Shown: positions 9,409-17,654, counted from the stretch's first letter. The stretch: DNA of 64,000 nucleotides from Candidatus Aalborgicola lynettensis (GCA_016719405.1 JADJZE010000001.1:372001-436000); one strand, 5' to 3'. Notes: generated by a model from the letters alone, not told the origin. A program made the numbers and translations.

Positions 9409-9660
9409 ATGACCGATCGATACAAAGCCGAAGCAGAAGCCCGAGAGGCCGCGCTGTGCGAACCATGCCGAGGCATCCAGCGTAACTGGCGCCGCGCCCC
9501 TGGCCACCCCGAACTGGTGCAAGGTGACAACCGCAAAGAAGAGCGCGATGGGCACAGCGTGGCGGTAACCCGTTACCAATGCACCCGTTGTGGCGCCATC
9601 TGGGACTACGAAAACAACAAGTCCAACCAAAAAGCAGGCTGGTCGCTGCCGCGCCGTTGA
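9409..9660 (+). CDS. Small zinc-ribbon protein
   Basis: 83 residues starting at ATG 9409. Two CxxC knuckles, CEPC near residue 17 and CTRC near residue 59, are spaced as in a small zinc ribbon, the second followed by GAIWDYENN. The rest is charged and lacks hydrophobic stretches, so it should be cytoplasmic. It lies divergently next to the rsmH paralogue and upstream of the arsenic operon. Role unknown; nucleic-acid or protein binding would be usual for such ribbons. Confidence 0.65.
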   Translation: MTDRYKAEAEAREAALCEPCRGIQRNWRRAPGHPELVQGDNRKEERDGHSVAVTRYQCTRCGAIWDYENNKSNQKAGWSLPRR

Positions 9661-9826
9661 AAGCCCCCTCTCCAACTGTGATCCCTCGTAACACCACCCC
9701 ACGCCATCGCAGAGGTGGAGCTGCGCATGCGCTGCGCGGGCCGACGATGTCGCTTGCCGTTTGCGCACGACCACCCGCAACTTGAGAGGTTGCGTGTCAT
9801 GGGTTTGTCACACCCAGTGCTTATAC

Positions 9827-9842
9827 TTCAATACTTGTTGAA
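9827..9842. promoter_or_regulatory. Candidate ArsR operator upstream of the arsenic operon
   Basis: Perfect inverted repeat TTCAA-TACTTG-TTGAA, 31 bases before the start of the GAPDH gene and directly after a TATACT box (9822-9827). ArsR/SmtB repressors bind such AT-rich TTCA/TTGA palindromes overlapping the promoter; arsR is the third gene of this operon. No strong -35 box is evident at 16-18 bases. Confidence 0.65.
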
Positions 9843-9872
9843 ATAATGAAGTTTAAACCCAGGAGTGACGCC

Positions 9873-10916
9873 ATGCGTGTAGGAATCAATGGAATGGGCC
9901 GCATTGGCCGGTTGGCACTGCGTGCCGCTTTGGGCGCGGCCGAGCGCCCGTCGGACGACCCGCGGGCAGGCAACCGCCTGGAGGTGGTGCACCTGAACGA
10001 ACTCAAAGGCGGTGCTGCGGCCACCGCGCATTTGCTCACCTTTGACAGCGTGCAGGGCCGCTGGCGTGAAGACATTGCGGCCGAGGGTGAAGACAGCATC
10101 CGCATCGGCAGCCAGCAACTGAAATTTACCTCCCACCCCACCGCGGCAGAGATTCCCTGGGGCGACCTGGGCGTGGATGTGGTGCTGGAGTGCACCGGCA
10201 AGTTCCTCACCCCCGAGACCCTGCAAGGCCACCTGGACCGGGGTGCCAAACGGGTTATCGTGGCGGCACCGGTCAAGGTGGGCAATGTGCTCAATATCGT
10301 GGTGGGGGTCAACCACCAGTTGTACGACCCGGCGCAGCACCACATCATCACGGCCGCCTCTTGCACCACCAACTGCCTGGCCCCGGTGGTGAAGGTGGTG
10401 CACGACGCCATTGGCATACGCCATGGCCAGATCACCACGCTGCACAATCCCACCAACACCAACCTGGTGGTGGATGCCCCCCACAAAGACCTGCGCCGCG
10501 CCCGCAGCGCCATGATGAGCCTGGCCCCCACCACCACCGGCAGCGCCACCGCCATTGCGCTGATCTACCCGGAACTGAAAGGCAAACTCAACGGCCACGC
10601 GGTGCGGGTGCCCGCCTTGAATGCGTCGCTGACCGACTGCGTTTTCGAGATGCAACGCGAGACCAGTGTGGAAGAAGTCAACGCGCTATTTGCCGCAGCG
10701 GCCCAAGGCCCGCTGGCCGGTATTCTGGGTTATGAAACACGCCCCCTGGTCAGTGCTGATTACGCCCGCGACACGCGCAGCAGCATCGTCGACGCCTTAT
10801 CCACCATGGTGACCGACGGCACCTTGCTCAAGGTCTACGCCTGGTACGACAACGAAATGGGCTACGCCTGCCGCATGGTGGACCTGGCCTGCCACATGGA
10901 AACCGTGGGGATCTGA
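9873..10916 (+). CDS. ArsJ-associated glyceraldehyde-3-phosphate dehydrogenase
   Basis: 347 residues from the ATG at 9873, which has AGGAGTG seven bases upstream; a start 27 bases earlier lacks a ribosome site. NAD-binding Rossmann start MRVGINGMGRIGRLALR, catalytic SCTTN motif (AASCTTNCLAPV) and the C-terminal WYDNEMGY are all intact. In arsenic operons paired with arsJ, this enzyme forms 1-arseno-3-phosphoglycerate from glyceraldehyde 3-phosphate and arsenate, and ArsJ exports the product. It has a HLNELKGGAAATAHLL segment typical of this subgroup rather than of the glycolytic enzyme. It is the first gene of a five-gene operon, one base from arsJ. Confidence 0.93.
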   Translation: MRVGINGMGRIGRLALRAALGAAERPSDDPRAGNRLEVVHLNELKGGAAATAHLLTFDSVQGRWREDIAAEGEDSIRIGSQQLKFTSHPTAAEIPWGDLGVDVVLECTGKFLTPETLQGHLDRGAKRVIVAAPVKVGNVLNIVVGVNHQLYDPAQHHIITAASCTTNCLAPVVKVVHDAIGIRHGQITTLHNPTNTNLVVDAPHKDLRRARSAMMSLAPTTTGSATAIALIYPELKGKLNGHAVRVPALNASLTDCVFEMQRETSVEEVNALFAAAAQGPLAGILGYETRPLVSADYARDTRSSIVDALSTMVTDGTLLKVYAWYDNEMGYACRMVDLACHMETVGI

Positions 10917-10917
10917 A

Positions 10918-12162
10918 ATGGCGAGCACCACCGCAGGCGCCAGCGCCGCACGCAACTACGCCATCGTCACCAGCGCGTATTGGGGCTTTACGCTGACCGA
11001 CGGTGCGCTGCGCATGTTGGTGCTGCTGCACTTCTACAAACTGGGGTATTCGCCATTCACCCTGGCGTTTCTGTTCTTGTTGTACGAGGCCGCCGGTATT
11101 GCCGCCAACCTGATTGGCGGCTGGCTGGCCACACGGTACGGCATTGCCCGCATGCTGGTGGTGGGCTTGACGACCCAAATCACCGGCTTCCTGCTGCTGT
11201 CGGCCTTGTCGCCGGACTGGACGGCCACCCTCTCGGTGGCCTGGGTGGTGCTGTCGCAGGGTGTGTGCGGGGTGGCCAAAGACCTGACCAAAACCGCCAG
11301 CAAATCCGCCATCAAACTCACGGCCGGTGAAGCATCAGGCCAGTTGTTCAAGTGGGTCGCCTGGTTTACCGGCAGCAAAAATGCCATGAAAGGCATTGGC
11401 TTCTTTTTGGGTGGTGTGCTGCTGGAGGTGCTGGGTTTCAGTGAGTCGCTGTGGGCCATGGCCGCACTGCTGAGCCTGGTGCTGGTGGGTGTGGTGCGGT
11501 ACGTGCCGCCACTCATGGGCAAAAGCAAGGCGTCCAAGTCTGCCAAAGAGTTATTTGCCAAAAACCAGGGCATCAACCTGCTGGCCGCCGCCCGGGTGGT
11601 GCTGTTTGGTGCGCGGGATGTGTGGTTTGTGGTGGGGGTGCCGGTGTTTTTGTATGCATCCGGCTGGTCACGCCCCATGGTGGGCGGCTTTCTGGCCGCA
11701 TGGACGATTGGGTACGGCGCCGTACAAGCCTTTGCCCCGCACCTGGTGCGCCGCAGTACCGATGGTTTGAGCACCGAAGTACCTGCCGCGCGCCTGTGGT
11801 CGGCCCTGCTGGCCGTGGTGCCCATGGCGCTGGCGGTGGCAGTGGTGATGGAGGTGCCGAACCTGGAGTGGGTGGTGGTGGGCGGGCTGGGAATTTTTGG
11901 CTTTGCCTTTGCCGTCAACTCCTCGGTGCATTCGTATCTGGTACTGGCCTATGCCGGGTCCGAAAAAGCCGCTGAAGACGTGGGTTTCTACTACGCCGCC
12001 AACGCAGTGGGCCGCTTTATGGGCACGCTTTTCTCGGGCCTGCTGTACCAATGGGGCGGCTTGTTGTATGCACTGGTTGGCTCGGCGTCCATGTTGGTGG
12101 CCTGTTGGCTGGTCACGCTGGCCCTGCCCACCACCCAACCGCTGGAAAGGATTACCCCATGA
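10918..12162 (+). CDS. arsJ: Organoarsenical efflux MFS transporter ArsJ
   Basis: 414 residues with about twelve hydrophobic helices of the major facilitator fold, beginning ARNYAIVTSAYWGFTLTDGALRMLVLLHF, typical of ArsJ. The loop KDLTKTASKSAIKLTAGE between the halves is another family mark. It is an inner-membrane exporter of 1-arseno-3-phosphoglycerate, the unstable product of the adjacent GAPDH, which breaks down to arsenate outside. It starts one base after the GAPDH stop and its end overlaps arsR by four bases (ATGA), so all three should be coupled. Confidence 0.93.
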   Translation: MASTTAGASAARNYAIVTSAYWGFTLTDGALRMLVLLHFYKLGYSPFTLAFLFLLYEAAGIAANLIGGWLATRYGIARMLVVGLTTQITGFLLLSALSPDWTATLSVAWVVLSQGVCGVAKDLTKTASKSAIKLTAGEASGQLFKWVAWFTGSKNAMKGIGFFLGGVLLEVLGFSESLWAMAALLSLVLVGVVRYVPPLMGKSKASKSAKELFAKNQGINLLAAARVVLFGARDVWFVVGVPVFLYASGWSRPMVGGFLAAWTIGYGAVQAFAPHLVRRSTDGLSTEVPAARLWSALLAVVPMALAVAVVMEVPNLEWVVVGGLGIFGFAFAVNSSVHSYLVLAYAGSEKAAEDVGFYYAANAVGRFMGTLFSGLLYQWGGLLYALVGSASMLVACWLVTLALPTTQPLERITP

Positions 12163-12488
12163 CCGAATCCGACGCGGTGCGCGTATTGGCGGCACTGGCC
12201 CAGCAGTCGCGTTTGCAGATTTTTCGCCAACTGATGGTGGCCGGTGTTGAAGGCATGACGCCCAGCCGCCTGACCGATGCACTGGGCATACCCGGCACGG
12301 CCTTGTCGTTTCACCTGAAAGAGCTGACCCACGCCGGACTGATTACCCAGGAGCGTGATGGCCGCAACCTGATTTACCGCGCGGAATTCACCACCATGAA
12401 CGACTTGCTGTCCTTCATGACCGCCAACTGCTGTGCCGGTGAGCCCTGTGCGGTGGTGGGCACGGGCGCGGCCTGTGTTGCATGTTGA
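12159..12488 (+). CDS. arsR: ArsR-family arsenite-responsive repressor
   Basis: 109 residues, a winged-helix ArsR/SmtB repressor: VRVLAALAQQSRLQIFRQL, recognition helix GIPGTALSFHLKELTHAGLI and the wing QERDGRNLIYRAEF. The C-terminus carries cysteines in NCCAGEPC and a final ACVAC, placing the metalloid site at the C-terminal end rather than in the helix-3 ELCVCDL motif of the plasmid R773 type. The ATG overlaps the arsJ stop. It probably represses its own operon through the palindrome at 9827-9842. Confidence 0.92.
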   Translation: MTESDAVRVLAALAQQSRLQIFRQLMVAGVEGMTPSRLTDALGIPGTALSFHLKELTHAGLITQERDGRNLIYRAEFTTMNDLLSFMTANCCAGEPCAVVGTGAACVAC

Positions 12489-12535
12489 TTCTTGCAATCT
12501 GCCTTCTTTAACTTCTACCCCATTGGAGTAAACCC

Positions 12536-13039
12536 ATGTCAAAAGCCTTCATGAATGTCTTGTTTATTTGCACCGGCAACTCCGCCCGCAGCATCATGGC
12601 CGAGTCACTGATGAACCAGTTGGGCGGCGGGCGTTTCCGCGCCTACAGCGCAGGCAGCCACCCTGCGGGCTTTGTGCACCCCAAAGCCTTGGAGTTGCTG
12701 GAACGCAACCGCTTTCGCACTGGGGAATTGCGCAGCAAAAATTGGGAAGAGTTTGCCGCACCCGAAGCACCCACCATGGACTTTGTACTCACGGTGTGCG
12801 ACAAGGCCTCGGGCGAAGTGTGCCCCGTGTGGCCGGGCCAGCCCATGTCCGCGCACTGGGGTGTGGAAGACCCGGCGGCGGCTACCGGCACCAGTGCACA
12901 AATCGACAAGGCCTTTTCGGACGCATTTATGGTGTTGCAGCGGCGCATTGCCCTGTTTTTGAACCTGCCGTTTGAGAAGCTGGAGAGACTGTCCCTGCTG
13001 AAAGAGCTGCAAGCAATAGGCCAAGTTCAGGCCGAATAA
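12536..13039 (+). CDS. arsC: Arsenate reductase ArsC, low-molecular-weight phosphatase type
   Basis: 167 residues. The P-loop ICTGNSARSIMAE (CX5R) near residues 11-24 holds the nucleophilic cysteine; other family features are YSAGSHPAG, FVLTVCDKASGEVCPVWPGQP and HWGVEDPAA. It reduces arsenate to arsenite in the cytoplasm using thioredoxin or glutaredoxin-type reductants. A clear gap of about 47 bases follows arsR, then this gene and acr3 follow in order. Both MSKAFMN and MNVLF starts are possible; I use the first. Confidence 0.92.
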   Translation: MSKAFMNVLFICTGNSARSIMAESLMNQLGGGRFRAYSAGSHPAGFVHPKALELLERNRFRTGELRSKNWEEFAAPEAPTMDFVLTVCDKASGEVCPVWPGQPMSAHWGVEDPAAATGTSAQIDKAFSDAFMVLQRRIALFLNLPFEKLERLSLLKELQAIGQVQAE

Positions 13040-13051
13040 AGGGACACACAC

Positions 13052-14095
13052 ATGGGTTTGTTTGAGCGGTTTTTGTCGGTATGGGTGGCCCTGGGTATTG
13101 CGGCCGGGGTGGGGTTGGGGTTGTTGGTGCCGGGTGTTTTTCAGGGCATTGCGGCACTGGAAGTCGCGCAAGTCAACCTGGTGGTGGCGGTGTTTATCTG
13201 GGTGATGATTTACCCCATGATGATCCAGATTGACTGGAGCGCCGTGCGCAACGTGGGTAAAAAGCCGCAAGCGTTGCTGCTGACCCTGGTGGTGAACTGG
13301 CTCATCAAACCCTTCACCATGGCGGCCTTGGGTGTGCTGTTCTTTCAAACCGTGTTTGCCCCATGGGTAGACCCCCAGTCTGCCAGTGAATACATTGCCG
13401 GCATGATTTTGCTGGGTGTGGCACCGTGCACGGCCATGGTGTTTGTGTGGAGCCAGTTGGTGAAGGGCGACGCCAATTACACGCTGGTGCAGGTGTCGGT
13501 GAACGACCTGGTGATGGTGGTGGCGTTTGCGCCGCTGGCGGCGTTTTTGCTCGGCATTACCAACGTGGTGGTGCCCTGGCAAACCCTGGTGTTGTCTACC
13601 GCGCTGTATGTGGTGCTGCCCTTGGCCGCGGGCATGGCTACGCGCCATGTTTTGCATCGCAAATCCGCGCGTGCGGTGGGCGATTTTGTGGCCAGGCTCA
13701 AACCCTGGTCGGTGGTCGGCCTGATTGCCACGGTGGTGCTGTTGTTTGGTTTTCAGGCGCTCACCATTGTGGCCAAGCCGCTGGTGATTGCCATGATTGC
13801 GGTGCCGCTGGTGCTCCAGTCCTACGGCATTTTCTTCATTGGCTGGTGGGGTGCGCGGCTTTTGAAGCTGCCGCACAACCAGGCTGGCCCTGCCTGCCTG
13901 ATTGGCACCTCCAATTTCTTTGAACTGGCGGTGGCCGTGGCCATCTCCCTGTTTGGCCTCAACTCAGGTGCCGCCTTGGCAACCGTGGTGGGGGTGCTGG
14001 TCGAAGTGCCAGTGATGCTGTCGCTGGTGGCGCTGGTGAATGCCTGGCAGCCTGCGGAGCACCGGATCTCAGATGAGTATTGCGGCCCAACGTGA
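13052..14095 (+). CDS. acr3: Arsenite efflux permease ACR3 family
   Basis: 347 residues, about ten membrane helices of the bile acid/sodium symporter-like ACR3 family. IYPMMIQIDWSAV in helix 2 and the conserved cysteine in helix 4 (LGVAPCTAMVFVWS), needed for arsenite transport in ACR3 proteins, are both present, as is GTSNFFELAVAVAISLFG in helix 9. It exports arsenite produced by the upstream ArsC through the inner membrane. It is the last gene of the arsenic operon, 12 bases after arsC, followed by a terminator hairpin. Confidence 0.94.
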   Translation: MGLFERFLSVWVALGIAAGVGLGLLVPGVFQGIAALEVAQVNLVVAVFIWVMIYPMMIQIDWSAVRNVGKKPQALLLTLVVNWLIKPFTMAALGVLFFQTVFAPWVDPQSASEYIAGMILLGVAPCTAMVFVWSQLVKGDANYTLVQVSVNDLVMVVAFAPLAAFLLGITNVVVPWQTLVLSTALYVVLPLAAGMATRHVLHRKSARAVGDFVARLKPWSVVGLIATVVLLFGFQALTIVAKPLVIAMIAVPLVLQSYGIFFIGWWGARLLKLPHNQAGPACLIGTSNFFELAVAVAISLFGLNSGAALATVVGVLVEVPVMLSLVALVNAWQPAEHRISDEYCGPT

Positions 14096-14247
14096 CTGCT
14101 TCCACACTCCCAGATCATCAATATCTTTAGTTGGTGGAAATTCAAATCTGTCCATTCTTCAATGACTTGAGTAAGTAAGGGTGTCCGGAAAAACTACGAA
14201 GTCCGCAAGAACCCTCGGGAACCCCAATGAACACGCGGGAATAGGCG

Positions 14248-14281
14248 AAAAAAATCCAACCGGTGACCGGTTGGTTTTTTA
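14248..14281. terminator. Bidirectional hairpin terminator after the arsenic operon
   Basis: Perfect eight-pair stem CCAACCGG-TGA-CCGGTTGG (14256-14274) flanked by an A-run on the left and T6 on the right. It sits between acr3 (plus) and the convergent toxin gene (minus) and can terminate both. Confidence 0.85.
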
Positions 14282-14362
14282 AATAGTGGTGGCGGATGGT
14301 TGACCATGTGCCGACTCGACTCCCGAGCTTATGAGCACTTCTGCGGGCGCGAGCGGGTGCAA

Positions 14363-14731
14363 TCAGGCTTTTCGTTTCAGCCGTTCGACTTCGGCGTGGA
14401 AGGCCGGGGTCAGGTCCGCGATCAGGGACTCGATGTCGCGCACCTGATGTTGAACCGTCAGCACCGCGATGCCGTGCGGCACGAGGTCGTAGATTACGAA
14501 GTGCTGCCGCGCTGGAATCATCAGAAACGGAGCGGAGCGGTACTGCCGCAAGCGGCCCTTCTCCGGGTTGGCGGCAGCAATTCCCATTGCCGCGTACAGG
14601 TCAGCGAGATAGCGGTCGGCAACGTCATCGCCCCATTCCCAGCGTGACAGCGTGTATATGCGGCGCAAATCCAGCGCCGCATTCCGGGTCAGCAGGAAGT
14701 TGGCAGGCGATGACACTTCATTGCCAGCCAT
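14363..14731 (-). CDS. RelE/ParE-family toxin
   Basis: 122 residues starting at ATG 14731, which overlaps the 3' end of the antitoxin gene by 14 bases. The fold markers are LTRNAALDLRRIYTLSRWEWGDDVADRYLADLYAAM, GRLRQYRSAPFLMIPARQHFVIYDLVPHGIAVLTVQHQVRD, typical of ParE-type toxins that act on gyrase, although RelE-like RNases share the fold. Together with the upstream ribbon-helix-helix antitoxin it forms a type II toxin-antitoxin operon. It is convergent with the arsenic operon across a shared terminator. Which target it has cannot be told. Confidence 0.85.
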   Translation of the reverse strand: MAGNEVSSPANFLLTRNAALDLRRIYTLSRWEWGDDVADRYLADLYAAMGIAAANPEKGRLRQYRSAPFLMIPARQHFVIYDLVPHGIAVLTVQHQVRDIESLIADLTPAFHAEVERLKRKA

Positions 14732-14987
14732 CGGCTTCCTTGCGGTCGAGCACCGCCATGTCGGTCTTGAAGTCACCACTGGATGCGAAGACGCGGCCCG
14801 CCGCCAAGTCGCGATAACCGACGAGGATGGCGTCCTGCACAAACTGGCCGTCGCGCCGTTCCATGTCGCGGCGGATCAGGTCGCGCACGTATTCGCTGGG
14901 CGTTTCGTAAAGTCCCGCTTCGCCGACCATTCGATCCACGAATTCAGCCAAGGGTTGCGACAGGCGGGCGTTGATGCGTTCAGACAT
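14718..14987 (-). CDS. ParD/CopG-type antitoxin
   Basis: 89 residues. The N-terminal ribbon-helix-helix (MSERINARLSQPLAEFVDRMVGEAGLYETPSEYVRDLIRRDMERR) should bind DNA as a dimer; the rest wraps the toxin. GGAGG lies just before the ATG (complement of 14995-15002). It precedes and overlaps the toxin gene. Autoregulation is expected through the GCATTGTCGCA-like repeats upstream. Confidence 0.85.
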   Translation of the reverse strand: MSERINARLSQPLAEFVDRMVGEAGLYETPSEYVRDLIRRDMERRDGQFVQDAILVGYRDLAAGRVFASSGDFKTDMAVLDRKEADGWQ

Positions 14988-15015
14988 GGGAACCTCCTGG
15001 AGCGATCAGATAGCA

Positions 15016-15047
15016 GCATTGTCGCACCAATGGCTGCATTTGTCGCA
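15016..15047. promoter_or_regulatory. Direct repeats upstream of the antitoxin gene, candidate operator
   Basis: GCATTGTCGCA (15016-15026) and GCATTTGTCGCA (15036-15047), two turns of helix apart, lie 30-60 bases upstream of the antitoxin start. Ribbon-helix-helix antitoxins usually bind such paired sites to repress their own operon. Confidence 0.45.
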
Positions 15048-15303
15048 ACTATTGCGCATACAGAAGACGGACACCAGTACTGGCACCTAATTTCGCTCAT
15101 TTCGCCCCGAGGAATCACGGGCAATCCGTAGTCGAGACACAAATTTCGCTGATTTCGCCAAGTTCGCGCTGTTCCTCGATGCGATACCCCATCGCCCGGT
15201 AGCCCCGTTGCCGCTTATCCCACATCCGCAGCAAGACCGGATGGCCGGTGTCCACGAAATCAATGATTCGCACATCGGTCTTGCTGGCGTGCTCCCGGTG
15301 TAG

Positions 15304-15432
15304 ACGCCCAGCCGAACAGCAACACACCAGGCGTTCAAAAGCCTGTCGGCGGCGGCGCGCCACATCACGGGCACACGATGGAATGGGCCGAAGTTCTTTG
15401 GTCTGCGCGATGGCAAGGGGGATAGCCAATGA
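15304..15432 (+). pseudogene. DUF2924 protein, C-terminal remnant
   Basis: An open stretch after an in-frame TAG at 15301 encodes SLSAAARHITGTRWNGPKFFGL, the conserved C-terminal signature of DUF2924 proteins that precede large serine recombinases in mobile elements. Its stop overlaps the recombinase start (ATGA), the normal arrangement, but the N-terminal two thirds are missing. Confidence 0.6.
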
Positions 15433-15632
15433 ACGCACCCCTGCTTGTGCCACCGAAACGCTGCGCGGTGTACTGCCGCGTCTCCAGCGACGAACGGCTG
15501 GATCAGTCCTTCAATTCCATCGATGCCCAGAAGGAAGCCGGGCACGCCTTCATCCAGAGCCAAGCCTGCGAGGGCTGGATCGCTGTTGGCGACGACTACG
15601 ACGATGGCGGGTTCTCCGGCGGCAACATGGAT
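15429..15632 (+). pseudogene. Serine recombinase, N-terminal remnant
   Basis: Begins MNAPLLVPPKRCAVYCRVSSDE, the resolvase catalytic domain with its serine in YCRVSS, followed by NSIDAQKEAGHAFI and DDGGFSGGNMD. After GGNMD the sequence abruptly changes to unrelated DNA that is coding on the other strand, at about 15630. A complete large serine recombinase would be over 500 residues; only about 68 remain, so it is inactive. The remnant marks an old site-specific element. Confidence 0.75.
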
Positions 15633-15920
15633 CTGCACATTGATCTCAAAGCTGCGCCGCCACATGGCCTGCAGCTTTTTCAACGCGTTTTCATTCCGGT
15701 AGATGCTGCCATCCCAGTCGATGACCATCATCGCCACGTCACCGTCGTCGGCCAGCATACACAGCAGGGCGTCATCGGCGTCCTTGTCCAGCGAGGCTTT
15801 GAGTTCGTCCTCGTACTCGGCCAGAACTTCCACATACAGATCGATGCTCAGTGGGCTCTGCCCAGACAACGCAGACTGCAGATCGCGGGCGATTTTCTTC
15901 TTGTTGGTCATCGTCGACAT
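15633..15920 (-). pseudogene. Truncated hypothetical protein from a mobile element
   Basis: The first about 95 residues from ATG 15920 (MSTMTNKKKIARDLQSALSG, later DGDVAMMVIDWDGSIYRNENALKKLQAMWRRSFEINVQIH) look like a genuine acidic cytoplasmic protein. Beyond 15633 the frame runs through the opposite-strand recombinase and DUF2924 remnants and is meaningless. The gene has therefore lost its 3' end at the same breakpoint where the recombinase lost its own. I do not recognise the family. Confidence 0.5.
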
Positions 15921-15950
15921 TTTCGCTGCAAGGGCCCCACGTTCACTCGC

Positions 15951-16014
15951 TGACCACCGGCTGGGGGTGCTGCGGGAGATGCTCTGACTGTGTTCGATGC
16001 CTGACCGGTGGTCA
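15951..16014. repeat. Ten-base inverted repeat upstream of the truncated gene
   Basis: TGACCACCGG (15951-15960) and CCGGTGGTCA (16005-16014) are perfect inverted copies 44 bases apart, just upstream of the minus-strand gene starting at 15920. Could be an operator or a recombination site of the eroded element. Confidence 0.5.
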
Positions 16015-16202
16015 TGGTTGACGATGAACTGGCGCGCGTAAAATGTTGATTTTGCTAGGCCACCATCTGCGCCTACCCGCAGGCCAAACGGAGAACAGAA
16101 ACAGCTCTGGCCGAGAAAGTGGCCGATTTCGGGTGTTTCGGCTGTTGGCCACCCGCAGCACAGGTGGCCGGAACCCCGCGTGGCGCGGGGATTTCAGGCA
16201 AG

Positions 16203-16240
16203 AAAAAGGGCCCGGAGACTATCCGAGCCCTTGTATGTGG
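16203..16240. other. Candidate left attachment end of the integrated element
   Basis: AAAAAGGGCCCGGA-GACTA-TCCGAGCCCTTGTA forms a terminator-like hairpin (reading minus) followed by GGTGGGCTGGCG. The tmRNA end of the element has the same layout: AAAAAGGCCGCTAAG hairpin ending GGCCTTTGTAC, then GGTGGAGCTGGCG. The match is partial, so this is a suggestion only. Confidence 0.3.
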
Positions 16241-16313
16241 TGGGCTGGCGTCAATTGAAAGATGTCTTGAAACCCGCATGGATGCTAGGTTTTCATATTA
16301 ATAACTTGGTTTC

Positions 16314-16334
16314 GTTCCCCGGATTGTTCCCCGG
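16314..16334 (+). repeat. Two GTTCCCCGG sites, left arm
   Basis: GTTCCCCGG at 16314-16322 and 16326-16334, identical to the copies upstream of the integrase gene 8 kb away. Best explained as arm-type integrase binding sites near the far attachment site. Confidence 0.6.
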
Positions 16335-16863
16335 TATTGCCTTTGATACCCCCTGATTCAGGGTGTTGCAGTTAATGGTTTTGGTGGGCACCAAAAAAAA
16401 TCTTTTAACAGTGTCAGGAAATGCACACAGTTTTTGCTTTCGCGCAATTAACGGTCGTGTGGGCGTCGTACATAGATGAAGAAAATTTCAAAGCGTAGAA
16501 AAATTTCGAGTTACCTTATCGGCTGTATATCGCCATAAGTTTCCCATATATCAATATCAGCATATCACCAAGCAAGGATGAAGAACTTTTACTATAAATG
16601 TTCAGTGTCGTCATCTAACACCCCAAGAAGTGTCAGAAGGTGCGGATTGGCTTCAATGATTCAGACCAAATAAAAAGGCAATCTGAGTCAGTCTATCGGG
16701 TAGATATCGGTTCGGAGAAATCACTGCTTTGAGGCGATTGTGGTTTTTCTTGTGCCTAAATTCCCAGGACGGCAATGCCCCAACATACCGAAAAGGCGAG
16801 GTTGTTGCTGCACAGCCTGTTAGTGACACAATGACCGATCACAAACTAAAAGGTTCACAGGGT

Positions 16864-17076
16864 ATGGAAAAGATAAAGAAAATATTTGACTACATGTTCA
16901 CGGTTGATTTTTTGCTAAAAATCCTCATCATTGTAGTAATAAGCGTCCTTTTCAAAGGACATTTCAGCTTCTCTGTCTACCATTCCGGTAATGTTCAAAG
17001 CGACATCACTGTTAACGGCGGTAAGGGGTACGGATCGCATCCAGTTGAAGTAGAACTTAAAAAGTCAATCGATTAG
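16864..17076 (+). CDS. Small single-pass membrane protein (70 aa)
   Basis: MEKIKKIFDYMFTVDFLLKILIIVVISVLF provides a basic N-terminus and one membrane helix; the remainder (HSGNVQSDITVNGGKGYGSHPVEVELKKSID) would be outside or periplasmic. Alternative starts exist at 16831 and 16729 but the shorter one gives a clean membrane anchor. It is cargo of the integrated element. No family recognised. Confidence 0.45.
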   Translation: MEKIKKIFDYMFTVDFLLKILIIVVISVLFKGHFSFSVYHSGNVQSDITVNGGKGYGSHPVEVELKKSID

Positions 17077-17272
17077 TACATTGAGCTGGCTAGTCAGCCT
17101 TTTTACTTGGCTTGACGCCGGAAGTCCCAAGGTGGCACTGGGTCAGCATCACGCCATAAACCCACCTGTGCTGCTCTGGCCTCGACCTCAGCCGTTGTAT
17201 ATCTCCGTTGGTCAGTAGGTCTCTGCCCCCTGCTGCCACAGCACGGACCACCCATTGCGAAGCACTGGCTAT

Positions 17273-17545
17273 TCACTGCCCGGCAGTCGCGACCTCGCGT
17301 TCAAGCAAGTAACGCTCCTGCACCAAGCCCATGAACTCGGACATTGAATATTGCAAACCATCTGCCAGGCGCAGCAAGACGCTCAGCGTTGGCTGCTTGC
17401 GTCCGACCTCGATCAATGAAATGTAAGGCCGATCCAATTGGCAATGACCGGCCAAGTCTTCCTGCGAGAACCCCAAAGCACGACGGCGCAGCTTGATTTC
17501 AGTAGCGAGTGCATTGATAAGCGCTTGGTTCTTGCTAGGCCGCAT
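17273..17545 (-). CDS. XRE-family helix-turn-helix regulator
   Basis: 90 residues: an all-helical Cro/CI-type DNA-binding domain, LINALATEIKLRRRALGFSQEDLAGHCQLDRPYISLIEVGRKQPTLSVLLRLADGL, followed by a short tail. It is divergent from the lipoprotein gene and a 14-base perfect palindrome lies between the two, so it probably controls both. Single-domain regulators like this often control restriction or element genes; here the only neighbour under the palindrome is the lipoprotein. Confidence 0.88.
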   Translation of the reverse strand: MRPSKNQALINALATEIKLRRRALGFSQEDLAGHCQLDRPYISLIEVGRKQPTLSVLLRLADGLQYSMSEFMGLVQERYLLEREVATAGQ

Positions 17546-17576
17546 GGGGCCTGAACTTTCGCCCTGAAGTACACTT

Positions 17577-17590
17577 TAGACACGTGTCTA
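17577..17590. promoter_or_regulatory. Perfect palindrome TAGACACGTGTCTA, candidate XRE operator
   Basis: A 14-base perfect dyad 32 bases upstream of the XRE regulator start and 65 bases upstream of the divergent lipoprotein start. Short operators of this form are usual for dimeric XRE regulators. Confidence 0.6.
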
Positions 17591-17654
17591 TAGATAACAA
17601 AAATAGTTGGAGCGCGTACTTTCGTACTATTTTTTCGTTCACTCAGGGGGATCA

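Larger units (their letters stand above)
16015..16863. other. Gene-free stretch at the left end of the integrated element
   Basis: About 850 bases without a credible gene. It holds a CCCCGCG/CGCGGGG stem (16174-16190), the AAAAAGGGC...GCCCTTGTA hairpin discussed as the left boundary (16203-16226), two GTTCCCCGG sites (16314-16334) and then AT-richer DNA with no feature I can name. Short open frames here lack ribosome sites and family resemblance. Confidence 0.5.

Noticed and set aside
12605..13876. 423-residue open frame antisense to arsC and acr3
   Set aside because: Histidine- and glutamine-rich shadow of two well-conserved genes.
15087..15632. 3' half of the long minus-strand frame and an overlapping 112-residue frame (RIIDFVDTGHPVLLRMWDKR)
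   Set aside because: The first runs through opposite-strand remnants. The second has a coherent-looking C-terminus but no recognised family; too weak to list as a gene.
16043..16301. Short open frames on both strands near the left end of the element
   Set aside because: No ribosome sites, no resemblance and overlapping each other across hairpins.
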